6,004 nucleotides of DNA, from contig CBFGTJ010000195.1 in assembly GCA_965651815.1 (NCBI GenBank), positions 1 to 6,004 of the forward strand, written 5' to 3'. The notes beneath the pieces were generated by a model that worked only from the letters and a program-made list of their open reading frames with translations, had not been told where the DNA came from and did no database searches. This DNA is from CBFGTJ01 sp965651815 (GTDB lineage: Bacteria > Actinomycetota > Acidimicrobiia > Acidimicrobiales > Microtrichaceae). Positions 1-6,004 of this stretch are shown in pieces. Positions within the stretch are counted from its first letter, which is position 1. Each line of letters starts with the position of its first letter. Made by a program: the position numbers and the translations under genes.

Positions 1-447
1 ACCGAGCTGCTGGGCGCCACCGAGATCCGCGTCGCCGGCGAGAGCGCCAAGTTCGGCATCAGCGAGGTGCGCTGGTCGCTGTACCCGATGGGCGGCTCGG
101 CGGTCCGCATCCCTCGGCAGATCCCCTACACGGTGGCGGCCGACCTGCTGCTCACCGGCCGGCACATCACGGCCGAGGAGGCGCACCGGCTGGGGCTGAT
201 CGGCTACGTCGTCGACGACGGCGCCGCGCTCGACAAGGCCATCGAGATCGGCCAGACGATCTGCTCGAACGGCCCCCTCGCGGTCCAGGCGATCCTGCGG
301 ACGCTGCGCGAGACCAACGGCATGCGTGAGAGCGAGGCGCTCGAGCACGAGTTCACCTACGGCTGGGACGTCTTCGCATCGGAGGACGCCAAGGAGGGTC
401 CGCGGGCCTTCAAGGAGAAGCGCACGCCGAACTTCCAGGGCAAGTAG
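1..447 (+). CDS. Enoyl-CoA hydratase/isomerase (crotonase), EchA19-like, 5' end outside window
   Basis: This is the C-terminal 148 residues of a crotonase; the frame is open to base 1, so the start lies upstream of the window. Crotonases add water to the double bond of 2-enoyl-CoA thioesters in beta-oxidation-type pathways, as cytoplasmic trimers or hexamers. Seen here: the visible part opens at TELLGAT, just after the expected oxyanion-hole Gly-Gly. Glu2 and Glu22 (in KFGISEV) are 20 residues apart, matching catalytic Glu144 and Glu164 of rat mitochondrial hydratase, so a true hydratase is likely. The trimerisation tail ends in FKEKRTPNF, the usual C terminus. The stretch RVAGESAKFGISE...WSLYPMGGSAVR closely matches what I recall of M. 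tuberculosis EchA19 (Rv3516), which hydrates a steroid C24 side-chain enoyl-CoA. Family assignment is firm; steroid specificity is inferred. About 115 N-terminal residues are probably missing. It is followed by an LLM oxidoreductase on the same strand. Confidence 0.93.
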   Translation, partial: TELLGATEIRVAGESAKFGISEVRWSLYPMGGSAVRIPRQIPYTVAADLLLTGRHITAEEAHRLGLIGYVVDDGAALDKAIEIGQTICSNGPLAVQAILRTLRETNGMRESEALEHEFTYGWDVFASEDAKEGPRAFKEKRTPNFQGK

Positions 448-476
448 GCCGGGGCAGGCGACGTCGGCACATCGGT

Positions 477-490
477 GGGCCCGAGGGCCC
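477..490 (+). other. Short GC hairpin in the leader of the LLM gene
   Basis: Two copies of the self-complementary GGGCCC separated by GA give a 5-bp G/C stem (477-481 with 486-490) and a CGAG loop. It lies 30 nt after the crotonase stop and 4 nt before the Shine-Dalgarno sequence of the next gene. There is no T tract. It could weakly attenuate read-through or shape the leader, or be chance in such GC-rich DNA. It is the only structure of note in the 59-bp gap. Confidence 0.3.
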
Positions 491-494
491 GGAC

Positions 495-501
495 AGGGAG
501 G
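495..501 (+). promoter_or_regulatory. Ribosome binding site of the LLM oxidoreductase
   Basis: AGGGAGG is a strong Shine-Dalgarno match, separated by 5 nt from the ATG at 507. It fixes the start of the LLM gene. The protein beginning there, MQLGLQLGYWG, matches the N terminus expected for the family. Confidence 0.8.
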
Positions 502-506
502 CGAAC

Positions 507-1535
507 ATGCAGCTCGGACTGCAACTCGGGTACTGGGGCCAGATGCCCTCGCCGGACTGGGTGGACCGGGCGGTCGCCGCGGAGGAGCTCGGCTTCACCT
601 CCGTGTGGACCGCCGAGGCGTGGGGCTCCGACGCGCTCACCCCGCTCGCGTACCTCGCGGCGAAGACCGAGCGCGTGCAGCTCGGCACGTCGGTCGTGCA
701 GCTCGCGGCGCGCACCCCCACCGCGACGGCGATGTCGGCGATCACCCTCGACTACCTCTCGGGCGGGCGCTTCCGCCTGGGGCTCGGCGTGTCGGGCCCC
801 CAGGTCGTCGAGGGCTGGTACGGGCGGCCGTCGAACAAGCCGCTGCTGCGGACCCGCGAGTACGTCGAGATCATCCGGCGCGTCGTCGCGCGCGAGGAGC
901 CCCTCGAGTTCGACGGCGAGCTCCACCAGCACCCGTACCACGGGCCGGGCAGCGTCGGCCTCGGCAAGCCGCTCAAGTCGATCGTGCACCCGCTGCGGCG
1001 CCACATCCCGATCTACCTCGGGGCGGAAGGGCCGAAGAACGTGACCCAGACCGCGGAGATCGCGGACGGCTGGCTGCCGCTCTACTACTCGCCGTACCGC
1101 CAGGAGGTCTACGCCGACCAGCTGGCCGGCGCGAAGGAGGGCTTCGAGATCGCCGCGCTGGCGGCCTTCAAGGTCACCGAGGACGACCGGCCCGAGACGA
1201 TCGAGGAGGCGCTCGCCGGCACGCGGGCGATGCTCGCGTTCTACATCGGCGGCATGGGCGCCAAGGGGCAGAACTACCACACGAAGCTCGCGGCGCGGAT
1301 GGGCCTCGGCGAGCAGGCGACCCGCATCCAGGACCTGTTCCTGGACGGCAAGGGGGACCAGGCGGTCCACGAGGTGCCCGTCGACTTCGCGGACGAGATC
1401 TCGCTGGTCGGCACCCCGGCCCGGATCGCGGACCGGGTCGCGGCGTGGAAGGAGTCCCCGGTCACCGAGATCCTCATCCACGCCGGCACGGTCGACGAGC
1501 TGCGCCAGGCCGCGGAGCTCATCCTGCCGGCCTGA
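507..1535 (+). CDS. LLM-class F420-dependent oxidoreductase, Rv3520c-type
   Basis: A 342-residue luciferase-like monooxygenase with a TIM-barrel fold, the length usual for this subfamily. Members are cytoplasmic and generally use reduced coenzyme F420 for hydride transfer or oxygenation; the substrate of this branch is not established. Seen here: the N-terminal strand LGLQLGYWG (residues 3-11), FTSVWTAEAWGSD (30-42), RVQLGTSVVQL (56-66), the diagnostic GLGVSGPQVVEGWYG (92-106), RTREY (115-119), YLGAEGPKN (170-178), EIADGWLP (184-191) and YIGGMGAKG (246-254). These match what I recall of M. tuberculosis Rv3520c almost block for block. The start is supported by the strong RBS at 495-501. It follows the EchA19-like crotonase by 59 bp and is probably co-transcribed, consistent with a role in sterol or acyl-CoA catabolism (inference). 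A large palindrome begins 10 nt after its stop. The amidase frame on the other strand stays open through the entire gene. Family confidence is high, reaction unknown. Confidence 0.93.
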   Translation: MQLGLQLGYWGQMPSPDWVDRAVAAEELGFTSVWTAEAWGSDALTPLAYLAAKTERVQLGTSVVQLAARTPTATAMSAITLDYLSGGRFRLGLGVSGPQVVEGWYGRPSNKPLLRTREYVEIIRRVVAREEPLEFDGELHQHPYHGPGSVGLGKPLKSIVHPLRRHIPIYLGAEGPKNVTQTAEIADGWLPLYYSPYRQEVYADQLAGAKEGFEIAALAAFKVTEDDRPETIEEALAGTRAMLAFYIGGMGAKGQNYHTKLAARMGLGEQATRIQDLFLDGKGDQAVHEVPVDFADEISLVGTPARIADRVAAWKESPVTEILIHAGTVDELRQAAELILPA

Positions 1536-1545
1536 GCGACCTGAT

Positions 1546-1597
1546 CGTTCCGTCCCGCAGGACGGGCGCCATGGGGCACGTCCTGCGGGACGGAACG
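1546..1597. terminator. 52-bp near-perfect palindrome, probable bidirectional terminator
   Basis: Arms 1546-1564 and 1579-1597 are exact 19-bp reverse complements. Continuing inward, 24 of the 26 symmetric base pairs match; only 1565/1578 and 1568/1575 fail. The sequence starts 10 nt after the LLM stop and lies just past the amidase homology, between convergent genes, as expected for a terminator serving both strands. There is no T tract on either side, which is common in actinobacterial terminators. Each arm is also a small inverted repeat by itself: CCGTCC/GGACGG around CGCA at 1550-1565, and CGTCC/GGACG around TGCG at 1579-1592. The RNA could therefore fold as one long hairpin or two short ones. 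It could instead be a member of a dispersed palindromic repeat family. Confidence 0.75.
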
Positions 1598-1607
1598 GGG
1601 GGCTCGG

Positions 1608-3140
1608 TCCGGCCGTGGCGAGCGCGTCGGTGACCGCCGGCGCCACCTTCGGCCACCCGATCTCGCGCTCGTAGGCGAGCGCGACGTCGAACAGCTCGGC
1701 GTCGCGGTGGTGCCGTGCGAGCACCTGCATGCCCACCGGCAGCCCGCCCACGGTGCCCGCGGGGATCGACACCGCCGGGTTCCCGTAGATGTTCGACGGG
1801 ATGGTGAGCCCGCCCATCGTGACGAGGTCCGGCACCTTCTCCACGACCGCCTCGATGAGGCTGTTCGACATCCGGGGGAACGCGCCGTTCAGCACCCGCA
1901 GGGACGCCATGAGGCCCCGGAACGCGAGGCGGGCCGCCGGGGACGCCTTCGCCCGGTCGAGGAAGGTCTCGGTCGGGCTGGAGGTGGTGGCGTCCGCCGG
2001 GAACGCGGGCCCGGGGTTGGTGGTCGTGATGATGTAGTCGACCTGCTCGAACGCGTTCGCCATCGCCTCGTTCACCGCGAGCCGCTGGCCCTCCGCCACC
2101 GCGGCGAGGTTCAGGTTGTAGAGCGACTCGGCGAGGATCGTGCCGAGGGCGACCTCGTCGGTCATCTCCTTCGCGCACGAGGGCCACCGGGGGCCGAGCT
2201 CCACCAGCAACGTCGAGAGGTTGCCCATCGCCCACTGCGCGGCGAGGTTCGGCAGCTCGAGCTCGATCTCGACCTCGACCATGCCCGTGACGGAGATGAG
2301 CTCCTTCGCCGCGGCGCGGATGCGCTCCTCGACGCCCGGCTCGAGCCGGACACCGCCGATCGACGGCAGCACCGCGACGCGCTTGCCGGCGAGCTCGGTG
2401 GTGCCGAGGTTGGCCTCCCACCCGCCCGGGTTCGGGATCGTCTGGGGGTCCCGCGGGTCGAGCCCCGCGCACACGTCGTAGTAGCGGGCGGCGTCGCGCA
2501 CCGAGCGGGAGAGGCTGCCGAGCACGACCGTGCCCGGGCGGAAGAACGCGTGCGGGCCGCGCGAGATGCGCCCGTAGGTGCCCTTCATGCCGAGCAGCCC
2601 GCAGTAGCCGGCGGGGATGCGGATCGACCCGCCGCCGTCGCCGCCGCTCGCGATCGTGACCAGGCCGCCCGCGACCGCGGCGGCGCTCCCGCCCGACGAC
2701 CCGCCGGCCGTGCGGCCGTGGCGCCACGGGTTGTGGCACACGCCGTTGAGCTTCGTGACGCTCACGTTGAGGCCACCGAACTCCGAGGCGGTGGTCAGGC
2801 CGACGGGCACGGCGCCGCCGTCGCCGGTGAACCGCTTCACGACCTCGGCGGTCCGCGTCGCGATGCGGTCCTTGAACACCAGCGACGCGCCGGTGTCGGG
2901 CCAGCCCTCGACCGCCTCCAGCTCCTTGATGCCGACGGGTACGCCGCCGAACGGCTTGGACACGTCCGCCTCGCTCGCGGCGGCGAGCGCGCGCTCGGGG
3001 TCGAGGAACGAGAAGCAGTTGAGGTCGCTGCGCTCGATGGCGGCGAGCGTGGCCTGCAGCTCCTCCACGGGCGAGCGCTCTCCCGCACGGAACGCGTCGA
3101 CGAGGGAGCAGGCGTCGTCCAACCAAGGGGTGTCGGTCAT
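1608..3140 (-). CDS. Amidase-signature family hydrolase, no stop codon at the expected end
   Basis: About 510 residues of an amidase-signature enzyme, which hydrolyses carboxamides or related C-N bonds with a Ser-cisSer-Lys triad, probably in the cytoplasm (no signal peptide). Numbered from the ATG at 3140, the triad is Lys72 (in VGIKELE), Ser148 (first Ser of GGSSGG) and Ser172 (in DGGGSIRIP). The spacing fits the family: 24 residues between the serines, as in FAAH Ser217/Ser241. A late conserved block, YGNPAVSIPAG, is near 452-462. A GTG at 3143 directly precedes the ATG; neither has a convincing SD. Homology ends at about WPKVAP (near 1640-1650) and strict G/C third positions end near 1611. 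The next codon, GGA at 1608-1610, is one base from TGA, so I end the feature there. No in-frame stop exists until 357-359, antisense within the crotonase gene. The other two frames stop at 1519 and 1274. The substrate cannot be told; this is not a clear GatA because no gatB or gatC is nearby. Confidence 0.88.
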
Positions 3141-3146
3141 CACACG

Positions 3147-3175
3147 ATCATGCCTGAACTCGGTTCACGTCGCCA
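3147..3175 (-). promoter_or_regulatory. Possible weak promoter and operator upstream of the amidase
   Basis: Reading the - strand, CATGAT (3147-3152) lies 6 nt before the amidase ATG. TGGCGA (3170-3175) lies 17 nt further upstream, giving a weak -10/-35 pair (4 of 6 and 3 of 6 consensus matches). Transcription from it would start at or next to the ATG, giving a leaderless mRNA, which agrees with the lack of a Shine-Dalgarno sequence. Between the two boxes is an exact inverted repeat, TGAAC-TCG-GTTCA (3155-3167), placed where a bound repressor would block polymerase. Each element alone could be chance. The rest of the 90-bp gap between the transporter and the amidase shows nothing convincing. 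Confidence 0.25.
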
Positions 3176-3230
3176 CAGGAACTTGACACCGTCCACTGGC
3201 AGGAGTTCGTCGGCGCCGCCCGGGACCCGA

Positions 3231-4661
3231 TCAGGTCGTGTCCATCCGGGTCGGCGTGTCGAGGCTCGCGGTGCCGGTCCCGCTGACGACCGGCGCCGCG
3301 GACCGGGGCAGCATCCACGCGGCGACCAGCCCGGCGAGGCCCGCGACGCCGATCACCACCATGGCCGCCAGGTAGTTCCGGTGGACCAGGTGGGCGACGA
3401 GGATCGTCCCGGCGAGCGCCGTGCCCACCGACGAACCGAGGTTGGACACGCTGCGGGACAGGCCCGAGATCGCCCCCTGCTGGTCCTCGGGGAACGCCGA
3501 CTGCACCACGTTCACCGACGGCGTGAGCATCGTGCCCAGACCGAGCCCGATGACGAACAGCCCGGGCACGAACGCCCACGGGCTCGACGTCTCGCCGACG
3601 AGGACGAGGAGCAGCGCGATGCCCGGGATCGTCACGAGGAACCCGGCGATGATCAGCGTGCGCTGCGAGCGGCGCTTCGCCATCCGCCCGGCGAGCAGCG
3701 ACGCGATGAGCAGGCCGGCGGTGGCGGCGGTGAAGATGACGCCGGTCTGCACGGCCCCGTAGCCGCGCACCACCTGCAGGAACGCGGACACCACGAACGA
3801 CGTGCCGAGCAGCATCAGCCACTGCACGTGCTGGGTCACCAGCCCGAGGTTCGAGACCCGGTTCCGGAACAGCGAGGCGGACAGCAGCGGCTCCTCCCCC
3901 GCCCGCTCCCTTGCCCGCACGTGCAGGAAGAACCACGCGAGGACCGCGGCGCCGAGGACGAGCAGCACCAGCATGAGGCGCAGGTCGTCGTCCGCGGCGA
4001 GGATGCCCATGACCACCAGCACGAGCCCGACCGCGGAGAGCACCGCGCCGGTCGTGTCGGGGCGGTGGCTCGGCTGCGCCGGGAGCGGGTCCCGGAGGTG
4101 GCGGGCCAGCACGAGGATCACCGCGATCACCATCGCCTGGAACACGAACGAGGCCCGCCAGCTGATCGCGGAGGTGATGACCCCGCCGATCAGCGGGCCC
4201 ATCGCGGCGCCGATGCCGCCCATGCCGCTGATCGCACCGAACGCCCGGGCTCGCGAGGTCGTGTCGGTGAACAGCAGGGTCGTGAGGATGTACACGGGAG
4301 GGATCAGCATGGCGGTGCCGACCCCCTCGAGGATCGAGTTGCCGACGATCAGCAGGCCGAGCCCGGGCGAGGCGGCGCTCAGCAGCGCCCCCACCCCGTA
4401 GACGGCCAGCCCGACCGTGAAGCACCGCTTCCGGCCCCACCGGTCGGTCAGCTTGCCGCCCGGGATCATCAGCGCGGCCATGACGAGCAGGAAGATCGTG
4501 ATGGCCGTCTGCACCCCCTGGACCGTCGTGTCGAGGTCCTCGGTGATGTCGTTGATCATCACGTTCATGTTCGAGCCGGCGAAGCTGCAGATGAACTGCG
4601 CGAGCGCGAGCGGCACGAGCATCCGCCGCAGGGCCGGGTCGGGACGGGTGCGCTCAGCCAT
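3231..4661 (-). CDS. MFS transporter, DHA2 (EmrB/QacA-like) type, 14 membrane segments
   Basis: A 476-residue inner-membrane protein with hydrophobic stretches spaced for about 14 helices (first near 13-35, last near 432-452). This is the size and pattern of proton-driven DHA2 drug or metabolite exporters. Motif A, GKLTDRWGRKR (69-79), is intact in the loop after helix 2. The antiporter motif C is present in helix 5 as GxxxGPLIGG (151-160). Helix 1 is atypical: by eye, the usual Asp of the DHA2 LDxTxVNVALP motif is replaced by Ala28 and the Pro by Asn37, within SFAGSNMNVMIND. The ATG at 4659-4661 overlaps the TGA of the GH15 gene by 8 bp (ATGGCTGA). No good SD precedes it, so translation probably depends on coupling to the upstream gene. 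The C-terminal tail after 452 is short and polar. The substrate is unknown; the linkage to a GH15 enzyme hints at a sugar or glycoside, but this is only inference. Confidence 0.92.
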   Translation of the reverse strand: MAERTRPDPALRRMLVPLALAQFICSFAGSNMNVMINDITEDLDTTVQGVQTAITIFLLVMAALMIPGGKLTDRWGRKRCFTVGLAVYGVGALLSAASPGLGLLIVGNSILEGVGTAMLIPPVYILTTLLFTDTTSRARAFGAISGMGGIGAAMGPLIGGVITSAISWRASFVFQAMVIAVILVLARHLRDPLPAQPSHRPDTTGAVLSAVGLVLVVMGILAADDDLRLMLVLLVLGAAVLAWFFLHVRARERAGEEPLLSASLFRNRVSNLGLVTQHVQWLMLLGTSFVVSAFLQVVRGYGAVQTGVIFTAATAGLLIASLLAGRMAKRRSQRTLIIAGFLVTIPGIALLLVLVGETSSPWAFVPGLFVIGLGLGTMLTPSVNVVQSAFPEDQQGAISGLSRSVSNLGSSVGTALAGTILVAHLVHRNYLAAMVVIGVAGLAGLVAAWMLPRSAAPVVSGTGTASLDTPTRMDTT

Positions 4662-6004
4662 GGCGCACCGGGGACCCGGCGCCCGCGCCCAGGGGCTCGC
4701 GGGGGTGGTCGAGCTGGTGGTCGAGGTTCAGCGCCGCGGCGATCAGCGCCAGGTGGGTGAACGCCTGGGGGAAGTTGCCGATCTGCTGGCCGGTCGAGTC
4801 GATCTCCTCCGAGTACATGCCGAGGTGGTTGCCGTAGGTGAGCATCTTGGAGAAGGCGAGGCGCGCGTCCTCGACCCGCCCCGAGCGCGCCAGCGCGTCG
4901 ACGTAGAGGAACGTGCACAGCGAGAACGTGCCCTCCGCGCCGGGCAGCCCGTCCGGTGACGCCTCCGGGTCGTAGCGGAACACGAGGCTGTCCTCGACGA
5001 GGGTGGCGTCCATCGCCCTCATCGTCGACTGCCATCGGGGGTCGTTCGGTGGGAGGAAGCCCATCAGCGGCATCAGCACGAGCGACGCGTCGAGCACGTC
5101 ACCGCCCTCGTACTGGACGAACGCGCCGAGGTCCTCGTTCCAGCCCTTCGAGAGGATGCGCTCGTGCACCCGGTCGCGCTCGGTGGTCCACCGCGTGCCG
5201 TGCGCCGGGCGCCCGCGGCTCGAGGCCATGCGGATGGCCCGGTCGAACGCCACCCACGACATGAGCTGCCCGTAGGTGAACGCCCGCCGGCCGCCCCGCG
5301 TCTCCCAGATGCCCTCCTCCGGGTCCTCCCAGTGGTCACAGAGCCAGTCGACGACCTCGGCGATGGACCGCCAGCCGTCGGTGCCGACCCCCCACTCGCC
5401 CATCTCGCCGCGGTCCAGCGCCCACATCGCGTTGAGCGCCTCGCCGTAGATGTCCAGCTGCAGCTGGCCGGCCGCGTCGTTGCCGATCCGCACCGGGCTC
5501 GAGCCGCGGTAGCCCTCCAGGTGGTCGAGGGTCTCCTCGACCAGGTCGGAGCTGCCGTCCACCCGGTACATGATCCGCAGCGGGCCGGACCCGTTGCCGG
5601 CCTGCTCCTGGGTGCGCTCGCGCAACCACGCACCGAACGCGGCCGCCTCCTCGGTGAACCCGAGGCCGAGGAGCGCCTGCACCGAGAACGAGCCGTCGCG
5701 CACCCAGGTGAACCGGTAGTCCCAGTTACGCGAGCCGCCGACCTCTTCCGGGAGCCCTGCGGTCGGCGCGGCGACCAGCGCGCCGCTGGGCGCGTAGGTC
5801 ATCAGCTTGAGGGTGATGGCCGAGCGTTCGACGGCCTCGCGCCAGCGGCCCCGGTACGTGCTCTGCTCGATCCAGCGCCGCCAGAAGTCGACGGTGTCGA
5901 GGTACAGCCGCCTGACCTGGCCCTGCCCGATCTCCGTGGGGCGCGCCGAGGCGCCGGACTCCAGGAGGAACCCGAGGGTCTCACCGGCGTGCACGGTGAA
6001 GCGT
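4654..6004 (-). CDS. GH15 family glycosidase (glucoamylase/trehalase-like), 5' end outside window
   Basis: The frame is open to the window edge, giving 449 residues of what is usually a 600-670-residue protein. The N-terminal beta-sandwich domain is mostly missing, while the (alpha/alpha)6 catalytic barrel is essentially complete. A GTG at 5992-5994 is unlikely to be the start because RFT just before it continues the frame like family members. Numbered from that GTG, key features are RNWDYRFTWVRDGSF (89-103, substrate-binding Asp/Arg block), GIWETRGG (228-235) with the probable general acid Glu231, and MYSEEID (393-399), where one of the paired glutamates is the expected general base. GNFPQAFTHLALI (406-418) is the usual C-terminal signature. 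GH15 enzymes hydrolyse terminal alpha-glucosidic bonds by inversion. The mycobacterial relative Rv2402/MSMEG_4535 is a cytoplasmic trehalase, so trehalase is plausible, but glucoamylase or glucodextranase cannot be excluded. The last 8 bases overlap the transporter start. Confidence 0.93.
   Translation of the reverse strand, partial: RFTVHAGETLGFLLESGASARPTEIGQGQVRRLYLDTVDFWRRWIEQSTYRGRWREAVERSAITLKLMTYAPSGALVAAPTAGLPEEVGGSRNWDYRFTWVRDGSFSVQALLGLGFTEEAAAFGAWLRERTQEQAGNGSGPLRIMYRVDGSSDLVEETLDHLEGYRGSSPVRIGNDAAGQLQLDIYGEALNAMWALDRGEMGEWGVGTDGWRSIAEVVDWLCDHWEDPEEGIWETRGGRRAFTYGQLMSWVAFDRAIRMASSRGRPAHGTRWTTERDRVHERILSKGWNEDLGAFVQYEGGDVLDASLVLMPLMGFLPPNDPRWQSTMRAMDATLVEDSLVFRYDPEASPDGLPGAEGTFSLCTFLYVDALARSGRVEDARLAFSKMLTYGNHLGMYSEEIDSTGQQIGNFPQAFTHLALIAAALNLDHQLDHPREPLGAGAGSPVRHG

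Noticed and set aside
326..1633. A 435-codon + strand open frame overlapping the LLM gene
   Set aside because: Arg/Gly/Ala-rich low-complexity translation in another frame of a well-supported gene; it has no domain of its own.
3155..3167. LexA (SOS) box
   Set aside because: GAAC and GTTC are present but separated by 3 nt, not the 4 nt of the actinobacterial/Gram-positive LexA site, and the amidase is not a DNA-damage gene.
3183..3188. TTGACA on the + strand as a -35 box
   Set aside because: The hexamer 17 nt downstream is TTCGTC, not a -10 sequence, and no + strand gene follows.
3148..4440. A 430-codon - strand frame within the transporter gene
   Set aside because: It is an out-of-frame shadow of the transporter, which has the MFS motifs and membrane pattern; this frame has none.
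1707..4760. A 1017-codon open frame on the + strand antisense to the amidase and transporter
   Set aside because: It is rich in Arg, Gly, Ala, Pro and His with no recognisable domain, and it lies opposite two genes with intact family motifs. Long antisense frames are expected where stop codons are scarce.
5992..5994. GTG as the start codon of the GH15 gene
   Set aside because: The frame stays open to the window edge and about 150-200 N-terminal residues expected for GH15 proteins would be missing, so the true start is outside the window.

Overview
This is a very GC-rich window with strong G/C preference at third codon positions. It carries an F420-type luciferase-like monooxygenase and a mycobacterial-type crotonase, so the source is most likely an actinomycete (Pseudonocardiales/Mycobacteriales-like). 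This is inferred from gene content and base composition; no species marker is present.

Layout. Two genes lie on the + strand at the left: the 3' half of an enoyl-CoA hydratase resembling EchA19 (1-447) and, 59 bp downstream, a complete F420-dependent LLM oxidoreductase of the Rv3520c type (507-1535). Three genes lie on the - strand and converge on them. From the right edge these are a 5'-truncated GH15 glycosidase (glucoamylase/trehalase family, 4654-6004), a DHA2-type MFS transporter (3231-4661) overlapping it by 8 bp, and an amidase-signature hydrolase (about 1608-3140). At the convergence point is a 52-bp near-perfect palindrome (1546-1597), probably a bidirectional terminator.

Functional reading. 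As I recall, homologues of the + strand pair sit near each other in the Mycobacterium tuberculosis steroid-degradation region (echA19 = Rv3516, and Rv3520c). They may therefore belong to a sterol or acyl-CoA side-chain catabolic block. The - strand GH15 and MFS genes are probably co-transcribed and translationally coupled. The amidase has its own 90-bp leader with a possible weak promoter and operator, so it may be a separate unit.

The oddest point is the amidase 3' end. Its homology ends near 1611-1640 but no in-frame stop follows. The frame stays open through the palindrome and antisense through the whole LLM gene to a stop at 357-359. A single-base change (TGA to GGA at 1608-1610), a genuine stop loss or an assembly error could explain this. 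I found no CRISPR array, tRNA or rRNA gene, insertion sequence or obvious new defence system.
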